Positions 1 through 7,209 are shown, counted from the stretch's first letter. The stretch is DNA of 64,000 bases from Mycobacterium sp. NBC_00419 (GCF_036023875.1 NZ_CP107931.1:4340001-4404000), one strand, 5' to 3'. The notes: generated from the sequence alone by a model not told the origin. Program-made: numbers and translations.

Positions 1-81
1 GAAGTCGTCACTGCCGGCGAGCTCACATGCCTGCTCGATCAGCTTGTCGGCGTCCAGGCGCGCGGCGATCGCACTGGTCAT
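1..81 (-). CDS. Sulfotransferase-like protein, N-terminus only (partial)
   Basis: Only the first 26 residues lie in the window; the rest continues to the left. The ATG at 81-79 overlaps the TGA of the DUF1214 gene by 4 bases, so the two are translationally coupled. The visible N-terminus (RLDADKLIEQACELAG followed by SDDF) resembles the start of mycobacterial sulfotransferases of the Sulfotransfer_3 type, but no catalytic motif is visible, so the family is an inference. The start codon and frame are well supported by the overlap. Confidence 0.45.
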   Translation of the reverse strand, partial: MTSAIAARLDADKLIEQACELAGSDDF

Positions 82-1172
82 CGCTGAACCTCCTTGTCCA
101 CAAGACGAACTGAGACCTCGGGTGCTGTCGGGTTGTCCAGCCAGCGCAGGGTGATGAACCCTCGTCGCCGTCCACCGGTGTCCAGCCAGTAGCCCTCGCC
201 GCTGTCCTCGGCGCCGATGTTGATCCGGATCGCGCCGTCCGCGCCGGGCTCGACGCCCGCGTTGGTCACCGAACTCTGGCGCACCAGGGGCTCGAGGCAT
301 TCATGCCAGATGTTCTCCAAAGTGATCGACCAGTAGCGGGTTTCGGGCGGCCGGAATTCCAGGTGAAGGCTCTGATGCGCCTCGAGGTCGAACAGGCCGA
401 GCATGTAGAGGTTGTCCGGTGTGGTGTTCTCCCCGCCGAGGGCGCCGGCCTCCGAGGTGATCAACGTGTTCGGGTTGTCCAGCAGATCCGGACGCACGGT
501 GCGATGCAGTGTCGTCAGCTTCACGATCGTCCAGCCCAGGGCGGTCAGCTGCTCGGCCAGTTGCTCATCGGTCACCGGCGCCGATGGTTCCTGGTCGCCG
601 AGACGCGAAATATGAAGCTCTACAGGGACTTCGGTCTGCGGATCGGAGACGTAGTCGCGGACGACGATCGAGGTGGCGTCCTCGGGAATCTGGACGAACT
701 GGGCGCCGTCGAGGTCGGTGTCGGTGGGCTTGGCCGCGGCGAAGACGATGTCGAATCGGCCGTCGTCGTCGAGCACGAGGTCGCGATCCGACAGGTAGTT
801 GCTCATCCGCCGCGGGTTCAGCCCGGTGCCGGCGAGCACCTGCAGACCGAGGTAGGTCGACGTGCCGCGGGTGCCGGTGAGCCGGTAGGCACGGTCGCCG
901 CTGATCATCGCCAGGGGATAGGAGCCGTGCGGGTTCGGGCCGCCGACGAAGCGTGAGGACGTGCACATCTGCACGAAGTGCGGATGATCCGGATCGGTGT
1001 CGACGGACAGTTCCGTGCACAGTGCCGTCACCCGGTTGAGCACCCGCAGCCCCTCGAGGAGTTCGCGTTCGTCGCGGGCATCCTGGGTGATCATCTCGGT
1101 CGTGTCGGCCAGGACCTTGCGGACGAAACCCCACGCCTCCAGTGACTTCTCGCCACTCATCGGCTGCCTCAT
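78..1172 (-). CDS. DUF1214 domain-containing protein
   Basis: A 364-residue protein with no signal peptide or membrane segment. The C-terminal half carries the DUF1214 signature region (tryptophan and tyrosine rich, around RPPETRYWSITLENIW and the later EGYWLDT). The family is common in mycobacteria, often beside TetR regulators and sulfotransferases, but its biochemical role is unknown. I chose the ATG at 1172 because it overlaps the stop of tetR (ATGA); an upstream ATG at 1193 lies inside tetR and one at 1160 is also possible. It is the middle gene of a tetR-DUF1214-sulfotransferase-like operon. Confidence 0.8.
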   Translation of the reverse strand: MRQPMSGEKSLEAWGFVRKVLADTTEMITQDARDERELLEGLRVLNRVTALCTELSVDTDPDHPHFVQMCTSSRFVGGPNPHGSYPLAMISGDRAYRLTGTRGTSTYLGLQVLAGTGLNPRRMSNYLSDRDLVLDDDGRFDIVFAAAKPTDTDLDGAQFVQIPEDATSIVVRDYVSDPQTEVPVELHISRLGDQEPSAPVTDEQLAEQLTALGWTIVKLTTLHRTVRPDLLDNPNTLITSEAGALGGENTTPDNLYMLGLFDLEAHQSLHLEFRPPETRYWSITLENIWHECLEPLVRQSSVTNAGVEPGADGAIRINIGAEDSGEGYWLDTGGRRRGFITLRWLDNPTAPEVSVRLVDKEVQR

Positions 1173-1765
1173 TTCTGGTCGGTGATCGAGCACGGCGCCA
1201 TCGAGGCGACCGCGCGGGAGATTCGTTCGGACAGCGAGCCGCCGTCGCGCAGCCAGTCGTCGAGGGAGATCCGGACGGCGGCCATCGTCAGGGCGCCGAT
1301 GAGGCGCGGCCGCGGATCGTCGACGGTCAGGTCGGGCAGGCGCGGGGCGATGGTCTCGGCGATCGCGTTCTCGAAGCTCAGGTAGGACAGCAGGGTCCAG
1401 GCGCGCAGGCTCAGCGAGTCACGGGTCTGGCGCTCGATGTCGGCGATCGTGTCCGAGATCGCCTCGAATCCGTCGCCGAGTTCGCAGAATGCCGCGGTGA
1501 GGGCATCGATCGCGGAAAGTTGCGGGGCCTGCCGGCGCAGCGCGTCGGTGATCGCGGAGATCCACATCGCGGTGAAGCCTTCGGCGACCGCGTACTCCTT
1601 GGATTCGAAGTACCGGAAGAAGGTGGCCCTGGCGACGTCGGCTTCGGCGGCGATGCGGTCGGCGGTGGCCGCCGCCAGGCCGTCGTCCATGACCAGCCGT
1701 GCGGCGGCGCCGGCGATGCGTTCCCTGGTCCGCTGACCCTTCCGGACACGCACGCTGCCAGCCAC
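1169..1765 (-). CDS. TetR family transcriptional regulator
   Basis: A 198-residue protein with an N-terminal TetR helix-turn-helix at about residues 12-58 (TRERIAGAAARLV, then DVARATFFRYFESKEY, the usual recognition helix and following tyrosine). The C-terminal ligand domain is unassigned. It starts with GTG at 1765. No ribosome binding site precedes it, but a TACATT -10 box ends 6 bases upstream, so the transcript is probably leaderless. It is first in the operon with the DUF1214 and sulfotransferase-like genes and likely regulates them and itself. Confidence 0.85.
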   Translation of the reverse strand: MAGSVRVRKGQRTRERIAGAAARLVMDDGLAAATADRIAAEADVARATFFRYFESKEYAVAEGFTAMWISAITDALRRQAPQLSAIDALTAAFCELGDGFEAISDTIADIERQTRDSLSLRAWTLLSYLSFENAIAETIAPRLPDLTVDDPRPRLIGALTMAAVRISLDDWLRDGGSLSERISRAVASMAPCSITDQK

Positions 1766-1790
1766 GAGGTCAATGTAGACAAAGTCTCAC
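1766..1790 (-). promoter_or_regulatory. tetR promoter with overlapping operator
   Basis: Read on the minus strand, a TACATT -10 hexamer (1777-1772) lies exactly 6 bases before the GTG start. Directly upstream and partly overlapping it is the palindrome AGAC-TTT-GTCT (1787-1777). An inverted repeat over the -10 box fits autorepression by the adjacent TetR. The link to that protein is inference. Confidence 0.45.
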
Positions 1791-1965
1791 TTTCGTACCC
1801 GTCTTTTCGCCCAAACGCACACACGGGCGCAGAAGTCCCAGGAAGAGCCCGCCATTGCGTCGATCTCGGCACCGGTGCTGTCGGTGCCCGGGATTAATGT
1901 GCTTTCGGACGCGGTTGTAGACCGCGTACCATTGGAAATCCGGTCGAACCTCGGCCGGGGTGCGA

Positions 1966-2336
1966 GGGGCTGAAGGGTTTCGACTTCGCGCATCGAATCA
2001 AGGGAAGCGTGCCGGTGCAGGCAAATGACCACCGTAAGCGTCGTTGCAACCAATTAAGCGCCGATTCCAATCAGCGCGACTACGCCCTCGCTGCCTAAGT
2101 AGCGACTGCGTGTCTGTCAGACCGGGAGCGCCCTCGGCCCGGATCCTGGCATCAGCTAGAGGGACAAACCGATGAGTCCGGTCGCGGGACTCAGCGGGAC
2201 ATCAAACAGCGACTGGGATCGTCATCCTGACTTGTTCGCGTGAGCAGGAGATCCAAGTAGAGACATAGCGAACTGCGCACGGAGAAGTCTTGAGGGAATG
2301 CCGTAGGACCCGGGTTCAATTCCCGGCAGCTCCACC
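1966..2336 (+). ncRNA. ssrA: tmRNA (ssrA)
   Basis: The tRNA-like ends are present: GGGGCTG at 1966 pairs with CAGCTCC at 2327-2333, followed by A and CC, and the T arm (GGACCCGGGTTCAATTCCCGG) sits just before. The tag reading frame at 2060-2098 starts with a GCC resume codon and encodes ADSNQRDYALAA followed by TAA. The YALAA end is the proteolysis signal used across bacteria, and the whole tag is of mycobacterial type. Length is about 371 bases, normal for the family. The genomic 3' end reads ACCC rather than a clean CCA, so the last A may be added after processing. It rescues stalled ribosomes together with SmpB, whose gene is not in the window. A strong terminator follows. Confidence 0.96.
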
Positions 2337-2342
2337 CACGAG

Positions 2343-2378
2343 AACAGGCCAGGCCGAAAGGCCTGGCCTGTTTTGTTT
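2343..2378 (+). terminator. Rho-independent terminator of ssrA
   Basis: A perfect 13-bp stem (2343-2355 with 2360-2372) closes a GAAA tetraloop and is followed by a T-rich run (TTTTGTTT), just after the tmRNA 3' end. Confidence 0.93.
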
Positions 2379-2488
2379 CTCAACACTCTTGCGAACCCGG
2401 TGCACGGGCGCGGCCGGGGGCTACGGGACCCGAACAATGCTGGTCCCAGGCAAGCGATCAGACCTCTGCGGGGTCTAGCGTTGGCGAA

Positions 2489-2860
2489 ATGGGTTACCTC
2501 AACGACGACGAGTGGCAGGAGCCGGATAGCTGCACCGACAGCCCGCTAGGTCGTAACGAGGTCGCTCGGACGAGCCGGGATGTCGAGGCTGGCGAGTTCG
2601 CCATCGACGATCCCGTCATCTTGGGGCCGGGGTTGCCGCCCGAGGATGGTTCCTGTGGTCAGTTCGCTGTGCAATTTCATGTCACCACGACAACGGTGGT
2701 TGGGCTCAAGCGCATCGCCGATGCGCGCGGGGTGAGCGTGCCGGAATTGTGCCGACAGGTCGTCGGTGTTTTCGTTGCACAGCAGGAAGGCGAGCTGAGC
2801 GCGCTGCTCGCCGCTGAGGCCGAGGTCGCCGCCTACCGGCCCAGCCTGCGCCAGTCGTAG
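2489..2860 (+). CDS. Hypothetical protein, 123 residues
   Basis: A small acidic protein. Residues about 1-55 look unstructured. Residues about 60-95 (QFHVTTTTVVGLKRIADA and the following VSVPELCRQVVGVFV) have a strand followed by two helices, somewhat like a ribbon-helix-helix fold, but this is only an impression. Codon use fits a real gene. No clear ribosome binding site precedes the ATG. It lies alone between ssrA and the arsenic island and is convergent with the aquaporin gene. Function unknown. Confidence 0.5.
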   Translation: MGYLNDDEWQEPDSCTDSPLGRNEVARTSRDVEAGEFAIDDPVILGPGLPPEDGSCGQFAVQFHVTTTTVVGLKRIADARGVSVPELCRQVVGVFVAQQEGELSALLAAEAEVAAYRPSLRQS

Positions 2861-2876
2861 TCCAGTCGACGTGATG

Positions 2877-2908
2877 GGCGCGGGCACAACACCTCGGGGG
2901 TGTGCGCC
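2877..2908. terminator. Possible bidirectional terminator hairpin
   Basis: Between two convergent genes, GGCGC (2877-2881) pairs with GCGCC (2904-2908) and ACACC (2889-2893) with GGTGT (2899-2903), with a 7-base bulge on the left arm. There is no T-run, so this is a weak candidate. Confidence 0.3.
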
Positions 2909-2918
2909 ATGACTGTGC

Positions 2919-3656
2919 TCAAGCGGTGTCGCTGAGGTCCTCGTGAGGGACGACAACGTCGTCGGCGTCGGCGGCGATATCGGGGAAGAGGGTGCTGATG
3001 AGCGCCAAACCGACTAGGGCGCCGACGATTTGAGCAGCGATGAATCCGGGTGCTGAACTTGGCGCGATGCCGGCGAAGGTGTCCGAGAACATCCTGCCGA
3101 TCGTCACCGCGGGGTTCGCGAACGAGGTGGAGCTGGTGAACCAATACGCGGCGCCGATGTAGGCCCCGACAGCTGCGGCCGACAGTGCTGCGCGCCCGGT
3201 GCGGGCCAGCGCGAAGATCAGTGCGATCAGACCCGCGGTGGCGACCACTTCACCGACAAGGTGTCCGGTGGTGATGCGGTCCTTGGTGGCGATCTCGAAG
3301 ACCCGTCGGTCGAACATCAGGTTCGCCAGCCACGAGCCGGTGATGGCGCCGGCGGTCTGAGCCACGGCGTAGGCGATAGCGTCCCTGCCGTGGATGCCGG
3401 TGCCTGCGCGTCGCCCGAGCAGCCAGTCGGATGCGGTGACGACGGGGTTGAAGTGGGCGCCGGACACCGGGCCGAACAGCAGGATCAACACCGCCAGGCC
3501 GAAGACTGTCGCCATCGAGTTCTCCAGCAACTGAAGCCCGACGTCATGTGGCGACAACTGGGCGGCCGCGATGCCCGATCCCACCACGACGGTGACCAGT
3601 AACCCGCTGCCAACGAACTCCGCCAGAGCCCGCCGGGTCAGAGGGGCGGTGTGCAT
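2919..3656 (-). CDS. MIP/aquaporin family channel, probably for arsenite
   Basis: A 245-residue membrane protein with six expected transmembrane segments and the two half-helix motifs of the aquaporin family: NPV at residues 70-72 (inside GAHFNPVV) and NPA at 181-183. The NPV variant in the first motif is seen in aquaglyceroporins such as AqpS that sit in arsenic operons and pass As(OH)3. Its place next to ACR3, and a promoter matching those of acr3 and arsR, support the same role here: arsenite made by the reductases could leave down its gradient. The ATG at 3656 has GGGAG 9 bases upstream. The 5' leader is about 94 bases and includes a short open frame. Confidence 0.85.
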   Translation of the reverse strand: MHTAPLTRRALAEFVGSGLLVTVVVGSGIAAAQLSPHDVGLQLLENSMATVFGLAVLILLFGPVSGAHFNPVVTASDWLLGRRAGTGIHGRDAIAYAVAQTAGAITGSWLANLMFDRRVFEIATKDRITTGHLVGEVVATAGLIALIFALARTGRAALSAAAVGAYIGAAYWFTSSTSFANPAVTIGRMFSDTFAGIAPSSAPGFIAAQIVGALVGLALISTLFPDIAADADDVVVPHEDLSDTA

Positions 3657-3705
3657 CAGCGGCTCCCATTCGGGGTGCCTGGCTCAGGCGATGCCCTCCG
3701 AGGCC

Positions 3706-3750
3706 TCACGCGCAAGCCTCGCAACTACCGGGGGCGGCTAGATTCGACAT
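3706..3750 (-). CDS. Candidate leaderless leader peptide, 14 residues
   Basis: Reading from the ATG at 3750, the frame encodes MSNLAAPGSCEACA and stops at 3706. The ATG is exactly 6 bases after the CAATAT -10 box of the aquaporin promoter, the spacing expected if transcription begins at the A of the ATG. It ends 49 bases before the channel gene. Two cysteines close to the stop recall cysteine-responsive leader peptides described in mycobacteria. This is a prediction; no RBS or homologue evidence is available from the sequence alone. Confidence 0.35.
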   Translation of the reverse strand: MSNLAAPGSCEACA

Positions 3751-3785
3751 CCGTCTATATTGACGATCATCGAATCAAGGGACAA
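3751..3785 (-). promoter_or_regulatory. Aquaporin promoter with ArsR-type operator
   Basis: On the minus strand: TTGTCC (3785-3780), a 17-base spacer, CAATAT (3762-3757). The spacer contains TTGATTCGAT, and TCGAATC follows the -10, making an inverted repeat around it. The same arrangement precedes acr3 and arsR. Confidence 0.6.
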
Positions 3786-3792
3786 GCAAACT

Positions 3793-4887
3793 TTAGGTAA
3801 ACGGCCTGGCGTTCCCTGTCGTGGGGAAGTGCCGCCGCAGGGCCAGAGAGACGTAGACGAGGCCGACGAGGACGGGTACCTCGATCAGCGGGCCCACGAC
3901 TCCGGCCAGCGCTTGGCCGGAGGTCGCGCCGAAGGTCGCGATGGCCACGGCGATGGCGAGTTCGAAGTTGTTGCCCGCGGAGGTGAATGCCAGAGTCGTC
4001 GTGCGCGGGTAGCCCAGCTTCAATGCGGCGCCGACCAGATAGCCGCCGGTCCACATGATCGCGAAGTAGGCCAGCAGGGGCAGCGCGATGCGCACCACGT
4101 CCAGTGGCCGGGAGGTGATCTGGTCGCCTTGAAGCGCGAAGAGGATCACGATGGTGAACAGCAGCCCGTAGAGCGCCCACGGTCCGATCCGGGGCAGGAA
4201 CGTCGTCTCGTACCACGTTGCGCCCTTGGCCTTTTCGCCGTAGCGGCGGGTCAGATACCCGGCAACCAGCGGGATGCCGAGAAAGATCAGCACCGACTTG
4301 GCGATCTGCCACATCGAGATGTTCAGCGAGGTCTGATTCATGCCCAGCCAGCCGGGCAGCACCGTCAGGTAGAACCAGGCCAGCACCGCGAAGATCAGGA
4401 CCTGGATCACCGAGTTGATGGCGACCAGGACGGCGGCGGCCTCCCGGTCCCCGAGCGCCAGGTCGTTCCAGATGATCACCATCGCGATACACGGTGCGAG
4501 GCCGACGATGATGATGCCGGTGCGGTAGGCGGGCAGGTCCGGCAGGAACACCCAGGCCAGCGTAAACATCAGGGCCGGGCCAATGACCCACACCAGGAAC
4601 AGCGCGGCCAGCAGCATCTTGCGGTCGCGGGTGACGGTGCCCAGACGGTCGTAGCGCACCTTGGCCAGCACCGGGTACATCATCACCAGCAACCCGATGG
4701 CGATGGGCAGCGAGATTCCGTCGATCTGCACCGCACTGATCGCGTGTCCCAGTCCCGGGACGAGCCGGCCCAGCAGTAGTCCCAGGCCCATGGCCGCGGC
4801 GATCCACACCGGCAGCAGCCGGTTGAGTGTGGACAGCTTGGTCGCGACCGGCGCATCGGAGTCAGATGATGTGGTCGCCTCGGTCAC
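3793..4887 (-). CDS. acr3: ACR3 family arsenite efflux pump
   Basis: A 364-residue inner-membrane protein with about ten transmembrane segments that extrudes arsenite using the proton gradient. The conserved cysteine of transmembrane segment 4 is present in GLAPCIAMVIIWNDLA, and the conserved glutamate of segment 9 in AGNNFELAIAVA. Length is typical for ACR3. It starts with GTG at 4887, with GGGAGC about 9 bases upstream. The next gene on the strand is the aquaporin, separated by 136 bases and its own promoter. Preceded by a promoter of the shared arsenic type. Confidence 0.95.
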   Translation of the reverse strand: MTEATTSSDSDAPVATKLSTLNRLLPVWIAAAMGLGLLLGRLVPGLGHAISAVQIDGISLPIAIGLLVMMYPVLAKVRYDRLGTVTRDRKMLLAALFLVWVIGPALMFTLAWVFLPDLPAYRTGIIIVGLAPCIAMVIIWNDLALGDREAAAVLVAINSVIQVLIFAVLAWFYLTVLPGWLGMNQTSLNISMWQIAKSVLIFLGIPLVAGYLTRRYGEKAKGATWYETTFLPRIGPWALYGLLFTIVILFALQGDQITSRPLDVVRIALPLLAYFAIMWTGGYLVGAALKLGYPRTTTLAFTSAGNNFELAIAVAIATFGATSGQALAGVVGPLIEVPVLVGLVYVSLALRRHFPTTGNARPFT

Positions 4888-4920
4888 CCTGATGCTCCCG
4901 TCAATCCGCTATTTCGATAC

Positions 4921-4955
4921 TCGTCGATATTGGCAGCCGTCGAATTAAGAGGCAA
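4921..4955 (-). promoter_or_regulatory. acr3 promoter with ArsR-type operator
   Basis: On the minus strand: TTGCCT (4955-4950), 17-base spacer, CAATAT (4932-4927). The spacer holds TTAATTCGAC and the transcript start region GTATCGAAAT, a variant of the repeat seen at the aquaporin and arsR promoters. Here no ATG falls at the predicted start, so the mRNA has a leader of about 33 bases with its own RBS. Confidence 0.6.
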
Positions 4956-4985
4956 GCCACCTGCCGTTGTCACGGATCGGCCGGC

Positions 4986-5423
4986 CTACGCAGAGGGGGC
5001 CTCGGCGCCGCCGCAGCAGGCCGTCTCCTCGACCACCGGCAGCGACCCGAAGAAGCTCTCCGAATCTGCCAGCTTGGTGTAGACCTCCCACCGCTCCCCG
5101 CCGGGACCGGTGACCCACACTTTGTCCTGGGTGGCGAAGCAGCACGTGGTGCCGATCTCCTCCTCGGTGAACATCCCCTCGTCGCTCAGGCGGGCGATCT
5201 CGGCGTGGACCTGATCGCTGGACTCGACCTCGACCCCGAGGTGATTAAGGCTGCCGCCCTGTCCGGGGTTCTCCAGCAATACCAGCTTCAGCGGCGGCTC
5301 GGCGATGGCGAAGTTGGCGTAGCCCGGCTTGACCTTGGCCGGCGCGGTGTTGAACAGCTTGGAGTAGAACGCGATGGCTTCGTCGATGTCATCGACGTTG
5401 AGGGCCAACTGAACTCGGGACAT
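4986..5423 (-). CDS. cadI: ArsI/CadI family glyoxalase-fold protein
   Basis: A 145-residue VOC-fold protein very like mycobacterial CadI (cadmium-inducible) and ArsI, the C-As lyase that splits methylarsenite. ArsI features are visible: His61, the vicinal pair Cys94-Cys95 in GTTCCFATQDKVWV, and Glu113 in GERWEVYT. The C-terminus adds another pair, Cys136-Cys137. I chose the ATG at 5423 because AGGAGG lies 6 bases upstream; an in-frame ATG at 5450 would place that RBS inside the gene. It is divergent from the second arsR, with palindromic operators between. Whether it acts as lyase or metal-binding protein cannot be told from sequence. Confidence 0.88.
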   Translation of the reverse strand: MSRVQLALNVDDIDEAIAFYSKLFNTAPAKVKPGYANFAIAEPPLKLVLLENPGQGGSLNHLGVEVESSDQVHAEIARLSDEGMFTEEEIGTTCCFATQDKVWVTGPGGERWEVYTKLADSESFFGSLPVVEETACCGGAEAPSA

Positions 5424-5444
5424 GGGTGCCTCCTCATACCTATG

Positions 5445-5501
5445 CGACATATGTCGAACCTCTGGGCAATCGCTAGCATGCCACCTTTTCGATATATGTC
5501 A
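5445..5501. promoter_or_regulatory. Paired operators between cadI and arsR2
   Basis: CGACATATGTCG at 5445-5456 is a perfect 12-bp palindrome. CGATATATGTCA at 5490-5501 repeats it with one half changed. They lie between divergent cadI and arsR2. On the minus strand the second copy includes TTGACA, a consensus -35 for cadI. Binding by the adjacent ArsR-type repressor is inferred. Confidence 0.6.
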
Positions 5502-5523
5502 AGCAATGTGGCATCATGGGTTC

Positions 5524-5883
5524 ATGCCCAAAGCGCTGCCTGTCATCGACATCTCCGCGCCCGTCTGTTGCGCACCGGTGGCAGCAGGGGTGATGAGCGA
5601 CGACGACGCCCTGCAGATCGCACTGCGCCTCAAGGCCCTGGCCGATCCGGCCCGGGTGAAGATCATGTCGCTGCTCTTCGGCGCGGCCCAGGACGGTCAC
5701 AACACCGGCGAGCTGGCGGCCGCGATCGGGGTCAGTGAGTCCACCGTCAGCCATCACCTCACCCAGCTACGCAACGCGGGCCTCGTCGAGTCGACTCGAC
5801 GGGGCATGAACGTCTTCCACCGACCGCACCATGCCGCGGTGGCCGCCCTGGCGGTGGTCTTGGATCCGAACTGCTGCTCCTAG
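5524..5883 (+). CDS. arsR: ArsR/SmtB family metalloregulator (second copy)
   Basis: A 119-residue winged-helix repressor. The recognition helix region is VSESTVSHHLTQLRNAGLVE. Metal ligands probably come from the cysteine pairs at the ends: Cys16-Cys17 (APVCCAP) and the C-terminal NCCS, rather than from a central CxC. This differs from the other ArsR in the island and suggests a different inducer or affinity. The ATG at 5524 was chosen over an earlier in-frame ATG at 5422, which would run back through the operators. Divergent from cadI; its stop is 8 bases from the arsC stop. Confidence 0.85.
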   Translation: MPKALPVIDISAPVCCAPVAAGVMSDDDALQIALRLKALADPARVKIMSLLFGAAQDGHNTGELAAAIGVSESTVSHHLTQLRNAGLVESTRRGMNVFHRPHHAAVAALAVVLDPNCCS

Positions 5884-5891
5884 AACCGTTT

Positions 5892-6308
5892 TCAGCTGTT
5901 AACGGTGTCGGGAAGCAGTTCGGCGATGAGGTCTTCGACGCGGGCTTTGATCTGATCGCGGATCGGGCGCACCGCTTCCACTCCCTTGCCGGCAGGGTCC
6001 TCGAGCACCCAGTCGCGGTAGCTCTTTCCGGGGAAGAACGGGCAGGTGTCACCACATCCCATGGTGATCACCACGTCGGAGGCTTGTACCGCGTCGGTGG
6101 TGAGGATTTTCGGGTTCTGGGTCGAGATGTCGATACCGACCTCGGCCATGGCCTCCACGGCCGCGGGGTTGACCGCGTCGGCGGGCGCGCTGCCCGCTGA
6201 GCGGACCTCGATGGCGTCACCGGCCAGCGCCGCGAGGAACCCGGCCGCCATTTGAGAGCGGCCGGCATTGTGGATGCAGACGAACAGCACGGACGGTTTG
6301 GCGCTCAT
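5892..6308 (-). CDS. arsC: Arsenate reductase, low-molecular-weight phosphatase type
   Basis: A 138-residue enzyme that reduces arsenate to arsenite. The phosphatase loop CIHNAGRS gives catalytic Cys11 and Arg17, and VLEDPAG supplies the general acid Asp104. Two more cysteines, Cys85 and Cys89 (TMGCGDTCPFFPGK), fit the thiol relay of thioredoxin-coupled ArsC. The ATG at 6308 overlaps the arsR stop by 4 bases, so the two are one operon driven by the arsR promoter. Confidence 0.93.
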   Translation of the reverse strand: MSAKPSVLFVCIHNAGRSQMAAGFLAALAGDAIEVRSAGSAPADAVNPAAVEAMAEVGIDISTQNPKILTTDAVQASDVVITMGCGDTCPFFPGKSYRDWVLEDPAGKGVEAVRPIRDQIKARVEDLIAELLPDTVNS

Positions 6309-6688
6309 CGACAGGTCCTTTCGGCGGATACCACGGGCAGATTGGAGGTGTCGAGGGCCAGAACCGCCGACAACTGTTCCAGGGCAGACGGAATCACCCA
6401 GTAATACACCCAGGTCCCGCGGCGTTCGCAGTCCAGCAGGCCCGCCTCCCGCAGGGTCTTGAGGTGATGGGAGATCGTCGGTTGGGACACCTCGAATGCG
6501 GGGGAGATGTCGCACACGCAGCACTCGCCGCCCTCGTGGCTGGCGATCAGGCTCAGAATCCGCAGCCGCACCGGATCGCCCAGCGCCTTGAACATCCGCG
6601 CCAGTTCACCAGCCCAGTCGACGTCGAGCGGCTGGTTGGCCAGTGGGGGGCAGCACGGCTCACCATCTGCAGACGAGGTCATCGACAT
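6305..6688 (-). CDS. arsR: ArsR family arsenic-responsive repressor
   Basis: A 127-residue winged-helix repressor. The arsenite site is recognisable as GGECCVCDI (Cys56, Cys57, Cys59), and the DNA helix follows in VSQPTISHHLKTLREAGLL. This is the classical ArsR arrangement: arsenite binding releases DNA. Two in-frame ATGs (6688, 6682) are possible; 6688 sits exactly 6 bases after the -10 box, so translation is probably leaderless. First gene of an arsR-arsC operon. Confidence 0.93.
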   Translation of the reverse strand: MSMTSSADGEPCCPPLANQPLDVDWAGELARMFKALGDPVRLRILSLIASHEGGECCVCDISPAFEVSQPTISHHLKTLREAGLLDCERRGTWVYYWVIPSALEQLSAVLALDTSNLPVVSAERTCR

Positions 6689-6723
6689 GCGTCTATATTG
6701 ATGGGGATCGAATCAACCGTCAA
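6689..6723 (-). promoter_or_regulatory. arsR promoter, leaderless, with operator
   Basis: On the minus strand: TTGACG (6723-6718), 17-base spacer, CAATAT (6700-6695), then 6 bases and the ATG of arsR. The spacer contains TTGATTCGAT and GTCGAT follows the start, matching the elements at 3751-3785 and 4921-4955. Repression by ArsR is inferred. Confidence 0.65.
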
Positions 6724-6767
6724 CTGCCGCCGGTCGCCTTTTCCCGGCAGGGAAGGGATCGCCCCAC

Positions 6768-7187
6768 GTGTCCAAGCCTGCTGTGCTGTTTGTCTGCGTG
6801 AAGAACGCGGGCAAGTCGCAGATGGCGGCCGCCTTGATGCGCAAGCTCGTCGGTGACCGCGTTGACGTCTACAGCGCCGGCACCAACCCAGGCGACGCGC
6901 TCAACGACCTCTCGGTGCGAGTACTCGCCGAGGTCGGCGCCCCAGTGGACGGTGAGCATCCCAAACCGATCGACCCGAGGCTGCTGGAGCACGTCAACGT
7001 GGTCGTGACACTCGGCAGCGAGGCCCACCTCGACACTGCTGCCACCCCGTCGCAGACCTGGATCACCGACGAACCCTCCACGCGCGGGATCGACGGCATC
7101 GAGCGCATGCGCCTGATCCGCGACGACATCGCCGCCCGCGTCCAGACGCTGGCCGCCCAATTGCTCACCACCACCGAAATCCCCTGA
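6768..7187 (+). CDS. Arsenate reductase, mycothiol-dependent ArsC1-like
   Basis: A 139-residue low-molecular-weight phosphatase fold protein with loop CVKNAGKS (Cys10, and Lys16 where arginine is usual). This lysine-containing loop and the lack of the second cysteine pair resemble the mycothiol/mycoredoxin-dependent arsenate reductases known from Corynebacterium glutamicum. It is therefore mechanistically distinct from the other ArsC of the island. GTG start at 6768 with GGGAAGGG upstream; followed 22 bases later by arsD. Confidence 0.82.
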   Translation: MSKPAVLFVCVKNAGKSQMAAALMRKLVGDRVDVYSAGTNPGDALNDLSVRVLAEVGAPVDGEHPKPIDPRLLEHVNVVVTLGSEAHLDTAATPSQTWITDEPSTRGIDGIERMRLIRDDIAARVQTLAAQLLTTTEIP

Positions 7188-7209
7188 TCCACAAAGGAAC
7201 ACCACCCTC

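Noticed and set aside
2546..2956. A 136-codon minus-strand frame opposite the 123-residue hypothetical gene.
   Set aside because: It overlaps the aquaporin end and lacks an RBS. The plus-strand frame has better codon use, though neither is certain.
5424..5450. Longer start for cadI at the ATG at 5450.
   Set aside because: It would put the clear AGGAGG site inside the gene and run into the operator palindrome; the ATG at 5423 fits known CadI starts.
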